This document shows, in pieces, positions 36,727 to 44,701 of a DNA stretch of 64,000 nt. Made by a program: the position numbers and the translations under genes. How positions within the stretch are numbered: position 1 is the first letter of the stretch; each line of letters starts with the position of its first letter. Where the stretch lies: contig JAQWMR010000006.1 in NCBI GenBank assembly GCA_029246685.1, positions 1-64,000 on the forward strand. The letters are read 5' to 3'. Source of the DNA: Acidimicrobiales bacterium. Lineage in GTDB: Bacteria > Actinomycetota > Acidimicrobiia > Acidimicrobiales > Aldehydirespiratoraceae. The notes below the pieces were generated by a model that was given only the letters and a program-made list of their open reading frames with translations, did no database searches and was not told the origin of the DNA.

Positions 36727-36775
36727 GTTCTGGTGCACCAAACCTGTCGTTTTGACACTCCTCGTGCACCAGAAC
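36727..36775 (-). repeat. Right 49-bp palindromic repeat flanking the AbiEi/DUF559-like gene
   Basis: GTTCTGGTGCACC (36727-36739) and CGTGCACCAGAAC (36763-36775) form the arms, with one mismatch. The unit is the reverse complement of 35698-35746 except at three positions. It ends 29 bp from the polA stop codon and covers the upstream region of the AbiEi-like gene, so it may hold that gene's promoter or act as an element end. Confidence 0.85.
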
Positions 36776-36804
36776 GAGGGGTTTGGGGTGGTGGGTGGGG
36801 CGGG

Positions 36805-39459
36805 TCAGCCTTTGGCGTCGGCCCAGGTGTCTGCGAGTTGGAGGTCGACGTTGAGTGGCACGGCCAGCTCGAATGCCTCTTCCATCGTCTCGCGCATGAG
36901 TTTGCTTGCCTGGTCGACTTCGGCTTCGGGGACCTCCACAATGATCTCGTCGTGGACCTGCAGGACGATGCGAGCCTCGAGTTCAGCCTCCTCGAGCCGT
37001 TCGTCGAGGCGGACCAGCGCCACCTTGAAGATGTCGGCGGCGAGGCCCTGAATACCCGCGTTCATGGCCTGACGTTCGCCGGCCATGCGGACCTGGCGGT
37101 TGCCCGATGACAGCTCGGGAATCTGGCGGCGGCGCCCGAACAGCGTCTCGGTGTAGCCCCGCTCGCGCGCTTCCTCGACGGTGTCGTCCATGTACTGCTT
37201 CACGGATGGGAACGCCTCGAAGTAGCTCTCGAGGATCTCCGACGCCTCGGCGACCGCGATGTTGAGCCGTTGCGCCAGCCCGTAGGCCTCCATGCCGTAC
37301 GCCAGCCCGTACGACACCATCTTCGCCTTCGACCGTTCCTCGACGTGCACGTCCTCCGGTGCGATGTCGAACACCTTCGCGGCGGTGGCCGTGTGGATGT
37401 CGTCGCCGGCACGGAACGCTTCGAGCAATCCGGGGTCCTCGGCGAGGTGGGCGATGCAACGCAGCTCGATCTGGTCGTAGTCGGCGATCAGCAGCTTGTG
37501 GCCTCGTTTGGCGACGAACGCGGTGCGGAACACTCGTCCTCGCTCGGACCGCACGGGGATGTTGTGGAGATTCGGCTGGTCGGAACTGAGCCGCCCCGTG
37601 CGGGCGACCGTCTGCTGGAACGTCGCCCGGATGCGGTCGCCCTCCCCGACCTCGGCCACGAGACCCTCGCCATAGGTGGACCGTAGCTTCTCGATCTCGC
37701 GGTACGCGAGCAGGTTTTCGACGATCGGGTGCTCGTCGCGAATCTTCTCGAGGGACTGGGCATCGGTGCTGTAGCCCGTCTTCGTCTTCTTCTGCGGGGT
37801 CAGACCGAGCTCGTCGAACAGCACTTCGCGAAGCTGTTTCGTGGAGTTAACGTTGAAGTCGTGGCCCGCCTCTTTGACGACGGCGGCCCGCAGCCCCGCC
37901 GTCTCCGCGGTGAGCTCGTCTCGGATTGTCGTGAGCGCGACCGGATCGACGCCGATTCCGAGGTGTTCCATCCGGGCCAGAACCCTTACGAGCGGCACTT
38001 CGAGGGTGTCGTGCAGCCCGACGAGACCTTGCGCGGTCATCGCGTCGCGCAGCGGCTCAACCAGGCGGTCGATGGCGAGCGCGGCCCGGCCGGGCTCGGC
38101 TCCGGACTCCTCGCGGTCGCCATCCAGGTCGAGCTGCCCGTCCGGCGGACCGGACTCCGGCATCTCCATGCCGACGTAGCGGAGGAGGAGTTCGCCCAGG
38201 TCATAGCGGTTGTCGGCCGGATCCAGCAGGTAGGCAGCGAGTTGGGTGTCGACCCGCAGATCACGCAGATCCACGTCCCGATCGAGAAGTCGGCGAGCAG
38301 TCGGCTTCGCCCCGTGCATGGCGACGGGCCGGCCGTCGGGACCGAGGAGATCCTGGAGCGTCTCGATCACCTTCTCGTCGCGCAGCACTGACCCGGGCAC
38401 GAACCCGACCTCGGCTTCGGCGCCGTCGATCACGAACGCGAGCCCGTTGTCGATACCGGTCTCCGGCACGGCGAGAGCGAGTACACCGGAGCCGCCGCCG
38501 GCAGCCGCCAGCGCAGCCACCGCGTCGCCCGCGGACTCGAAGGCGGTGATCTCGGCTTCCAGAACCTCGGCGGCAGGGCCGACCTCGCCGCCGATCGCCT
38601 CAGCGAGTCGATCGTGAAGCGTGCGGAACTCGAGGAAGTCGAACAGCTTGCGCACGTCATCCGAGTCGTGATCGCCCCGGTTGAGATCGTCGATCGTGAC
38701 GTCGAGTTCGACATCGCGGACCAGGACCATCATCTCGATGTTGTTGCGAACGTTGGCCTCGTGCTCAGCCAGGTTCTCTCGCAGCTTCGGCGTCAGCTCG
38801 TCGAGCACCTCGTAGATGCCGTCGATCCCGCCTCGCTCGTTGATCAGCTTGGCGGCCGTCTTCTCGCCCACTCCCGGCACGCCGGGAAGGTTGTCGGAGT
38901 TGTCGCCGCGAAGCGCCGCGTACTGCACGTAGTCGACGGGCTTCACGCCGGTGCGCTCGAGGATGCCGGCCTCGTCATAGAAGGCGTAGTCCGACACGCC
39001 CCGCTTGTTGTAGAGCACTTTGACGTAGGGATCCTCGACGAGCTGGTAGCTGTCGCGGTCGCCGGTGACGACGATGACGTCGTCCTTGCGATCTCGGCCC
39101 TGGGTCGCGAGCGTGGCGATGATGTCGTCGGCTTCGAAGCCGACCAGCTCGATCGACGGAATCGTCAGCGCCTCCAGCACCTCGCGGACGAGACCCATCT
39201 GCTGACGAAGAATGTCGGGCGCCGACTCACGCTGCGCCTTGTATGTGGGCGTCATCTCGTGACGGAACGTGGGCTCCGGCCGATCGAAGGCGACGCCGAT
39301 GTGATCGGGCTGATGATCCTTGATCAGATTGATCAGCATCGAGGTGAACCCGAACACGGCGTTGGTCACCTGACCCGAGGCCGTGGCCATGTCGCTGGGG
39401 AGGGCGAAGAACGCGCGATACGTCAGCGAGTTCCCGTCAATCAGCATCACTTTTGCCAT
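36805..39459 (-). CDS. polA: DNA polymerase I
   Basis: An 884-residue polymerase. The 5' nuclease domain (residues 1-about 300) has MLIDGNSLTYRAFFALP and VTGDRDSYQLV. The middle domain has the 3'-5' exonuclease fold but lacks the Asp-x-Glu and other catalytic acids, so proofreading is probably absent, as in mycobacterial and Taq enzymes. The polymerase domain carries motif A (LIADYDQIELRCIAHLAED), the O helix (RSKAKMVSYGLAYGMEAYG) and motif C (LQVHDEIIVEV). It fills repair gaps and removes Okazaki primers. It lies downstream of pdtaR in leftward orientation, with 24 bp between the genes. Confidence 0.97.
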   Translation of the reverse strand: MAKVMLIDGNSLTYRAFFALPSDMATASGQVTNAVFGFTSMLINLIKDHQPDHIGVAFDRPEPTFRHEMTPTYKAQRESAPDILRQQMGLVREVLEALTIPSIELVGFEADDIIATLATQGRDRKDDVIVVTGDRDSYQLVEDPYVKVLYNKRGVSDYAFYDEAGILERTGVKPVDYVQYAALRGDNSDNLPGVPGVGEKTAAKLINERGGIDGIYEVLDELTPKLRENLAEHEANVRNNIEMMVLVRDVELDVTIDDLNRGDHDSDDVRKLFDFLEFRTLHDRLAEAIGGEVGPAAEVLEAEITAFESAGDAVAALAAAGGGSGVLALAVPETGIDNGLAFVIDGAEAEVGFVPGSVLRDEKVIETLQDLLGPDGRPVAMHGAKPTARRLLDRDVDLRDLRVDTQLAAYLLDPADNRYDLGELLLRYVGMEMPESGPPDGQLDLDGDREESGAEPGRAALAIDRLVEPLRDAMTAQGLVGLHDTLEVPLVRVLARMEHLGIGVDPVALTTIRDELTAETAGLRAAVVKEAGHDFNVNSTKQLREVLFDELGLTPQKKTKTGYSTDAQSLEKIRDEHPIVENLLAYREIEKLRSTYGEGLVAEVGEGDRIRATFQQTVARTGRLSSDQPNLHNIPVRSERGRVFRTAFVAKRGHKLLIADYDQIELRCIAHLAEDPGLLEAFRAGDDIHTATAAKVFDIAPEDVHVEERSKAKMVSYGLAYGMEAYGLAQRLNIAVAEASEILESYFEAFPSVKQYMDDTVEEARERGYTETLFGRRRQIPELSSGNRQVRMAGERQAMNAGIQGLAADIFKVALVRLDERLEEAELEARIVLQVHDEIIVEVPEAEVDQASKLMRETMEEAFELAVPLNVDLQLADTWADAKG

Positions 39460-39483
39460 CGCCGGCGACCCTAACGCGTCAGC

Positions 39484-40065
39484 TCAGGGTGCGAGCGTGC
39501 CGGCGATGACGTCGGTCGCGACGTCGGCCGTCGTGCGCCGGTTCGACATCGCCTCGGTCTGGAGAAAGCGGAACGCATCCGCCTCCGACATGCCGTGATC
39601 GTCGATCAGCCGACCCTTTGCGCGGTCGACGAGCTTGCGGATCTCGAGCTGATCAGCGAGATCGTCGGCCCGAGCCGCGAGCGCCTGTGTCTCGCGGTAG
39701 CGCGCGAGGGCGGTCTCAATCGCCGGCGCGAGATCTGCTCGCTGGTACGGCTTCACGAGGTACGCCATCGCACCGGCATCCGTGGCCCGCTCGATCAGCT
39801 CTCGTTGGCTGAAGGCGGTCAGAAGGACGACGGCGGTGCCACCCGAGTCGGAGATCGCCCTGGTCGCTTCAATACCGTCGATTCCCGGCATCTTGACGTC
39901 GAGCAGTGCGAGGTCAGGTTCGTGGGCGGCGACCAACTCGACCGCCTCGTCGCCGCGCCCCGTGTCGGCTACGACGTCGTAACCCTCGGCGGTGAGCGTC
40001 TCGACGAGATCGAGTCGGATGATCGCCTCGTCCTCGGCGACCACCACGGTGACGGCGTCGCTCAT
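39484..40065 (-). CDS. pdtaR: ANTAR-domain response regulator (PdtaR type)
   Basis: A 193-residue two-domain regulator. The receiver domain (residues 1-120) has the acidic pair VVVAEDEAIIRLD, the phospho-acceptor aspartate in LALLDVKMPGIDG, and VKPYQR with the conserved lysine. The C-terminal ANTAR domain (about 135-190: IRKLVDRAKGRLIDDHGMSEADAFRFLQ) binds RNA hairpins and causes antitermination. Rv1626/PdtaR in Mycobacterium has the same domain order and also lies near polA, which is the basis for the name. The partner histidine kinase is not in this window. Confidence 0.92.
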   Translation of the reverse strand: MSDAVTVVVAEDEAIIRLDLVETLTAEGYDVVADTGRGDEAVELVAAHEPDLALLDVKMPGIDGIEATRAISDSGGTAVVLLTAFSQRELIERATDAGAMAYLVKPYQRADLAPAIETALARYRETQALAARADDLADQLEIRKLVDRAKGRLIDDHGMSEADAFRFLQTEAMSNRRTTADVATDVIAGTLAP

Positions 40066-40364
40066 GTGGACGCGGTCAACCGGTCGAGCAGGTCGTCCTG
40101 TTGCTGCTCGAGGTCTGCAATGCGGCCGACTGAGCGGTCGCGCGAGCTCCGAAGCCGCTCGGCCTGGCGGCTTGCCTTCCGGTGCTCCTTCTCGGCGATG
40201 GGCGTCTCGGAGACGAGTGCGCGGATCCGAGCGTCTTCCTCCTCGTCGGCGAGCTGCGCGAGATGCTCCTCGGTGACACTTAGATCGTCACGCAACGAGC
40301 GAAGCTGCTCGCTCACCTTGCGCAGTTTTCGCTCGACCTGGGTAGTCGCTCCCGCAGAAGCCAT
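40062..40364 (-). CDS. Small coiled-coil protein, function unknown
   Basis: A 100-residue, strongly charged and alpha-helical protein. Heptad-like runs (VERKLRKVSEQLRSLRDDL and DLEQQQDDLLDRL) indicate coiled coils in both halves. It has no signal peptide or membrane helix. The ATG at 40364 follows a short intergenic gap to the divergent DUF3105 gene. Its stop overlaps the pdtaR start by 4 bp (ATGA), so the two are coupled, and it could be a structural partner or regulator of PdtaR signalling. I recognise no named family. Confidence 0.75.
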   Translation of the reverse strand: MASAGATTQVERKLRKVSEQLRSLRDDLSVTEEHLAQLADEEEDARIRALVSETPIAEKEHRKASRQAERLRSSRDRSVGRIADLEQQQDDLLDRLTAST

Positions 40365-40386
40365 GCGACCACCATACGCTGTGTCG

Positions 40387-40857
40387 GTGCGCTTCATTGG
40401 TGTGTTTGCCCTGTTCGCGGTGGTTGTCACGGCGTGTGGCGACGATGCCGCAGCTGGCTGTGTCGAGGTGCGGGAGCCGCTGGACCCCAACAGCATCCAG
40501 CACACGCTCGATCCGAACCTCGTGGAGTTCCAGACTGATCCCCCGACCTCGGGCCCTCACTTGTCGGGGCCGGCCGCGACCGGCATCCTCGATGAGCCGC
40601 TCCTGCCTGCCGCCCAGGTGAACGTGCTCGAGTCCGGCGTCATCCTCGTGCAGTACGACGAAACAATCGCGTTGGACGACGTCGTCGCCGTGGTCGATCA
40701 GACCACCGCGGAGGTCGTCATCGCTCCTGGAGACGGGCTCCCGTCACCAGTCGTCGCAACCGCGTGGACGTGGAAGCTCACCTGCAGCGACGCCGACACC
40801 GCCGCGATCGGGGCCTTCGCGGATCGACGCGCCAGCGAGGCCCCCGTCGACGACTGA
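40387..40857 (+). CDS. DUF3105-family lipoprotein
   Basis: A 156-residue secreted lipoprotein. The N-terminal IGVFALFAVVVTACGDD is a signal peptide with lipobox VTAC. The signature PTSGPHLSG is the conserved DUF3105 motif (PPTSGPHY), followed by a metal- or redox-type beta-rich domain. A second Cys pair candidate is present (AGCVEV and KLTCSD). I chose GTG 40387; GTG 40381 is in frame too. It is divergent from the coiled-coil gene and pdtaR. No physiological function is known for this family. Confidence 0.82.
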   Translation: MRFIGVFALFAVVVTACGDDAAAGCVEVREPLDPNSIQHTLDPNLVEFQTDPPTSGPHLSGPAATGILDEPLLPAAQVNVLESGVILVQYDETIALDDVVAVVDQTTAEVVIAPGDGLPSPVVATAWTWKLTCSDADTAAIGAFADRRASEAPVDD

Positions 40858-41133
40858 TCCTCAACGCGAGCACCGTTCGCTCCCTGTGGGGCCCTCCGCT
40901 CTCTCGCCGGCAAATATACCGTGCGATTGGCGAGCCTTCAGCGGTGGGTCGACGTGAACGGACGCCGACAAGGTTGGGGGTCGGATGTGAAGAGTAGGCG
41001 ATGGGGAGAGCACCGAGTTCGTGTCATTGGGGCCGTTCTGCTGGTGGTAGAGGCCGTGTTGGGGGCCAGTTGCTGCGGCGGTTTGGGGCCAAAGTGCACC
41101 GCTGCGTTACCGTGAGACCCAGGGGGAGGGTCA

Positions 41134-41601
41134 ATGTCAGACACATCGCAGGGCGAAGGCTGGTGGATGGCGTCAGACGGAAAGTGGTACCCGCCACAAA
41201 CGGCAGCGACGACCCAGCCTCCCCCACCACCCGCAACGGCCGCGGCCGGACCTGCACCTGCCCAGGGTGATCAGCCGCGTGAGACCGCTACAGCTGCACT
41301 CGTATGCGGAATCGTTGGCCTGTGCATCAGCTGGATACCCTTCGTCGGGTTCGCTGGTCTGATCCTCGGCATCATCGCATTGGTACTGGGATTCGTGAAA
41401 CGCAAGACCCACAAGGTGAAGGCGGCGATGATCCTCGGGACATTGGCGATCATCGTGTCGACAATAGTTTGGTTCGCGTTTGTCGCAGCAGTTGATGACG
41501 TGGTTGACGACATCGACGATTGCTTCAACGCGATCGAGTTCGATCTAGAACAACTCTTAGAGACCGGCATCGACCCAGATACTGCATCCGCGGTCTGCTA
41601 G
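41134..41601 (+). CDS. DUF2510/DUF4190-like small membrane protein
   Basis: A 155-residue protein. The first 25 residues contain GEGWWMASDGKWYPPQ, a DUF2510-like tryptophan motif common in Acidimicrobiia. A proline-rich linker follows, then two membrane segments (ALVCGIVGLCISWIPFVGF and ILGIIALVLGFV, with a third AMILGTLAIIVSTIVWFAF). The C-terminal tail is acidic. The arrangement resembles DUF4190 proteins. The ATG at 41134 has a strong GGGGGAGGG site. The 276 bp before it (40858-41133) hold no recognisable gene. Confidence 0.85.
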   Translation: MSDTSQGEGWWMASDGKWYPPQTAATTQPPPPPATAAAGPAPAQGDQPRETATAALVCGIVGLCISWIPFVGFAGLILGIIALVLGFVKRKTHKVKAAMILGTLAIIVSTIVWFAFVAAVDDVVDDIDDCFNAIEFDLEQLLETGIDPDTASAVC

Positions 41602-41751
41602 CTAGCAGAGAGCGGAGAAAGCCGGACTCCGTGCTCCGAGTAGATAGAGACCGGCGAGGCGGACGGCCTCGAGTTGAGCACTCGGGCGGCCTGGACCCTC
41701 GTCATGTTCGGTGGTCTGCGTCGGAGCGGCAGGATCGTTGAGAAGACGCGG

Positions 41752-41835
41752 TGCCCGGGGCGGGACTTGAACCCGCACGCTGTTTCCAGCAACGGATTTT
41801 GAGTCCGTCGTGTCTGCCAATTCCACCACCCGGGC
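41752..41835 (-). tRNA. tRNA-Leu (anticodon CAA)
   Basis: The reverse strand folds as a class II tRNA: acceptor GCCCGGG/CCCGGGC with discriminator A, anticodon stem ACGGA/TCCGT with loop CTCAAAA giving CAA, a long variable arm (TGCTGGAAACAGCG) and T-arm GGTTCAAGTCC. CCA is not encoded. It is 34 nt from the small gene starting at 41869 on the other strand. Confidence 0.95.
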
Positions 41836-41868
41836 GGGTGTGTGCTCGCGCAGCGTACCCTTCTGTCG

Positions 41869-42018
41869 ATGGCTCCCCGTGCGAGATCTCCCATCCTTCG
41901 ACTTGCGGTGGTCGCCGCGGTGATCGCGGCGATCCGCGAAGCGTCGATCCGACGCCACGAGGGCGACCTGCACGATTGGCCGCGGCAGAGCAACCCGTCG
42001 TCCAACGGCATGGCCTAA
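41869..42018 (+). CDS. Small protein of unknown function (49 residues)
   Basis: The frame begins MAPRARSPILRLAVVAAVIAA and ends NPSSNGMA with TAA. It contains a hydrophobic, possibly amphipathic helix at residues 11-22 and a hydrophilic C-terminus. No clear ribosome site precedes the ATG. Base composition and codon bias look coding, and similar short proteins occur in actinobacteria, but I recognise no family. It ends about 10 nt before the region upstream of the next small membrane protein. Confidence 0.5.
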   Translation: MAPRARSPILRLAVVAAVIAAIREASIRRHEGDLHDWPRQSNPSSNGMA

Positions 42019-42154
42019 CGCAATCGAAATATTCGGGGCCAGCCGGATCAAGAAGTCGGCCGATCACGTACTCGGACAGCCCGGTGCGTGCCTCGATGCT
42101 GTCGTCGTTGCCCAGCGCGAGCGATCCGCGATTCCGATCGCGGCCGCCTTCACC

Positions 42155-42460
42155 GTGCTTCTGTTCGTCCTGACTCAGCTCCTGTCCGTTCCGCTCGGCG
42201 CGGGTCTCGCAGGCGGCGGGGGCGGACTTGTCATGGCCCTGAGTCAGACCACGTTCGTCGTCGTTCGAACTGAGCACGACGTCGTCGTGCTACATGCCAC
42301 GAGGTGGAGACCGACTGCCAAGGAGATCGTCGCGACGCATCCGTTTCCGGTCGAAGCATCGATCTACAACGACGTCGTGCAGCTCAACCTGTCCCTCGGC
42401 GGCGAGACGCACCACGCGTCGCGTTTCGTCGAACGACGCCTCGCCGCGATCATCGCCTGA
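42155..42460 (+). CDS. Small membrane-associated protein with uncertain start
   Basis: From GTG 42155 the frame gives 101 residues, with a hydrophobic stretch (VLTQLLSVPLGAGLAGGGGG) and an anionic C-terminal domain with TEHDVVVLHATRW. The frame is also open upstream to about 42029 and reads IFGASRIKKSADHVLGQ, which looks like a natural protein start. Only ATA or ATC occurs there, so either a non-canonical start, a base error or an N-terminal loss has to be assumed. I recognise no family; similar KKSADHVLG-type starts seem familiar from acidimicrobial hypothetical proteins. Confidence 0.6.
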   Translation: MLLFVLTQLLSVPLGAGLAGGGGGLVMALSQTTFVVVRTEHDVVVLHATRWRPTAKEIVATHPFPVEASIYNDVVQLNLSLGGETHHASRFVERRLAAIIA

Positions 42461-42467
42461 ACGGTTC

Positions 42468-42481
42468 GTGACCTAGGTCAC
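42468..42481. promoter_or_regulatory. Perfect 14-bp palindrome upstream of the fab operon
   Basis: GTGACCTAGGTCAC is a perfect palindrome 103 bp before the fabD start, in the only intergenic gap of the operon. Regulators of fatty-acid synthesis (FasR in Streptomyces, for example) bind upstream of fabD, so this is a candidate operator. The consensus of this factor in Acidimicrobiia is unknown to me. Confidence 0.5.
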
Positions 42482-42584
42482 CGAGGATTACCTGCGAGTA
42501 ACGAAACCAACTGCCAGGATCGCGGGTCAGAATCATCAAGCGGTGCGGATTCTCGCGCCGCGGGCCACGTCGAAGGACCAACGC

Positions 42585-43763
42585 ATGATCGTCTTCACCT
42601 ACCCCGGCCAGGGGTCGCAAGCCCCCGGCATGGGCGCCGCGTGGGCTGACCACCCGTCCTGGGAATTGGTAGAGGAAGCATCCGACGCCGCCGACCGCGA
42701 TGTTGCCGCGCTCCTGCTCGACACCGATGCGGACGAGCTGACGATGACGCGCAATGCGCAGCTCGCCACGTTCGTCACCTCTATGGTGGTGCTCGACGCG
42801 GTGAGCCGCCTCGGCGCTGAAGCCGTCGCCCATGCCGGCCACAGCCTCGGCGAGTACTCGGCGCTCACGGCCGCCGGCGCGCTCGACTACGCCGATGCCG
42901 TGCGCCTCGTCACCGAGCGCGGCGACGCGATGCAGTCAGCTGCGGACGAACAAGACGGCACCATGGCCGCCCTTCTCGGCCTCGACGACGACCAGGTCGA
43001 CATCGCCTGCCAGCGAGCAGCCGGCGACGTCTGGATTGCCAACTACAACGCCCCCGGCCAGGTCGTGATCGCAGGCGTGCCCGACGACCTCGACCGCGCG
43101 TGCGAGATCGCGAAGGAGCTCGGGGCAAAGCGCGCCATGCGGATCCCGGTTGGCGGCGCGTTCCACACGCCCCTCATGGCCCCCGCCCGCGATCGCCTGC
43201 GCAAGGCGATCGACCAAGTGGAGTTCCGCGACCCGGAGCTGCCCGTCTACGCCAACGTCGATGCCTGCTCCCACACGGACGCGGCGGACTGGCCGGACCT
43301 TCTCGGCGCGCAGCTCTGCTCCCCCGTCCGCTGGCGCCAGTCTCTTCGCACACTCGAAGTCGACGGCTACACCACCTTCGTCGAACTCGGCCCGGGCACC
43401 GTTCTCACCGGCCTCGTGAAGCGCACGGTCAAGACGGGCAACCGGATCAACATCGCGACGCCGGCCGACCTCGATGGTTTCCTCGAGCAACTGGCCGGCA
43501 AGCCCCAAACCGACGCGGCCCTTCTCGAAGGCGAGCACCTCTTCGCCACCGAACGCCTCGTCGTGTCCCCCGCCACCGGCGTCTTCGCTCTCGCCGACGG
43601 AATCGAGCCAGGTCTGCGGATCGACGTCGGCCACGTCCTCGGCACGGTGGGATCCCAGGAAGTGGTGTCGTCGTTCGAAGGAGAGGTCATGGGCGTCCTC
43701 GCTCTCGAAGGTGAGCGTGTCGGCTCCCGGCAACCGATCGCCTGGCTGAGGACGCGAGCATGA
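42585..43763 (+). CDS. fabD: Malonyl-CoA:ACP transacylase fused to a lipoyl/biotinyl-like domain
   Basis: A 392-residue protein. Residues 1-about 300 are FabD: FTYPGQGSQAPGMG at the N-terminus, the nucleophile Ser in GHSLGEYSAL, and the catalytic His in GGAFHTPLM. It transfers malonyl from CoA to ACP. About residues 315-392 (ERLVVSPATGVFAL, then VVSSFEGEVMGVLALEGERV) form a second beta barrel with the layout of lipoyl/biotinyl domains. The modified lysine is absent, so it may be a docking or structural domain. The ATG at 42585 has an AAGGA site. Its end overlaps fabH by 4 bp. Confidence 0.93.
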   Translation: MIVFTYPGQGSQAPGMGAAWADHPSWELVEEASDAADRDVAALLLDTDADELTMTRNAQLATFVTSMVVLDAVSRLGAEAVAHAGHSLGEYSALTAAGALDYADAVRLVTERGDAMQSAADEQDGTMAALLGLDDDQVDIACQRAAGDVWIANYNAPGQVVIAGVPDDLDRACEIAKELGAKRAMRIPVGGAFHTPLMAPARDRLRKAIDQVEFRDPELPVYANVDACSHTDAADWPDLLGAQLCSPVRWRQSLRTLEVDGYTTFVELGPGTVLTGLVKRTVKTGNRINIATPADLDGFLEQLAGKPQTDAALLEGEHLFATERLVVSPATGVFALADGIEPGLRIDVGHVLGTVGSQEVVSSFEGEVMGVLALEGERVGSRQPIAWLRTRA

Positions 43764-44680
43764 CCGTTCGCGCCGCAGGTTTCGGCACCTCGTTGCCCGA
43801 GAAGATCCTCACCAACGACGACCTCGCCACGATGATGGACACCAACGACGAGTGGATCCGGGCCCGCGCGGGCATCGGAGCTCGCCACGTGGGCGGCGTC
43901 ACATCGCAGATGTCCATCGAGGCGGGGGCCAACGCGCTCAAGGACGCCGACCTCTCGCCGACCGACATCGATCTCCTCGTGCTCTGCACCAGCACCCCTG
44001 ATCAGCGTCTCCCGGCGACGTCCGCCGTCGTGCAGTCGGCCCTCGGGCTCAAGTGCGGCGCATTCGACGTCAACGCCGTGTGCGCCGGCTTCACCTACGG
44101 CTACGTGACCGCCTATGGCTTGATGAACGCCCCGAGCGGGCCGGACCGAGTCCTCCTCATCGGCGCCGACGCGTTGTCACCCCTCGTCGACTGGACCGAT
44201 CGAGGTACGGCAATCCTTTTCGGCGATGGCGCTGCCGCTGTCGTGCTCGAGAAGCACGAGCAGGGCGAACTGCTCGCGTTCGATCTCGGCGCGGACGGCA
44301 ACTTGCAGTCGATCCTCTACTGCGACCACGACGGTCAGATCCAGATGGAAGGCCGCGAGGTCTTCAAGAAGGCGGTGCGAGCCGTCACACAGTCCGTCGA
44401 GAACGTGCTCCAGAAGGCCGGTGTGGAGCCGGGAGAGGTCGACGTCGTCCTCCCCCACCAGGCCAACATTCGCATCATCGAAGCCGTCGCCCAGCGCATC
44501 GGCATCGACATGGACCGCAACGTCACGGTGCTCGAGACCACGGGCAACACCTCCGGCGCGTCGATCCCGCTCGCCATGGCCAAGGCGAACGAGGAAGGCT
44601 TGCTCGAGCCGGGCAAGCTCGTACTCATGGCCGGCTTCGGCGCCGGTATGGCATGGGCGTCGGCAGTCGTTCGCTGGTGA
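43760..44680 (+). CDS. fabH: 3-oxoacyl-ACP synthase III (KAS III)
   Basis: A 306-residue condensing enzyme starting chain elongation from acyl-CoA and malonyl-ACP. The triad is visible: Cys in NAVCAGFTYG, His in LPHQANIRI and Asn in ETTGNTSGAS. The protein is slightly shorter than most FabH (about 315-330). Its ATG overlaps the fabD end, so the two are coupled. In actinobacteria, order fabD-fabH-acpP-fabF is common; here fabG lies between fabH and acpP. Confidence 0.96.
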   Translation: MTVRAAGFGTSLPEKILTNDDLATMMDTNDEWIRARAGIGARHVGGVTSQMSIEAGANALKDADLSPTDIDLLVLCTSTPDQRLPATSAVVQSALGLKCGAFDVNAVCAGFTYGYVTAYGLMNAPSGPDRVLLIGADALSPLVDWTDRGTAILFGDGAAAVVLEKHEQGELLAFDLGADGNLQSILYCDHDGQIQMEGREVFKKAVRAVTQSVENVLQKAGVEPGEVDVVLPHQANIRIIEAVAQRIGIDMDRNVTVLETTGNTSGASIPLAMAKANEEGLLEPGKLVLMAGFGAGMAWASAVVRW

Positions 44681-44701
44681 ACCCGGACAGGAGTCTGAAC
44701 A

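Noticed and set aside
41602..42051. Leftward open frame across the tRNA-Leu at 41.8 kb
   Set aside because: It contains the whole tRNA gene and shows no protein-like composition.
42936..43733. Leftward frame of 265 codons opposite fabD
   Set aside because: Antisense to motif-verified fabD; no recognisable domain and no ribosome site.
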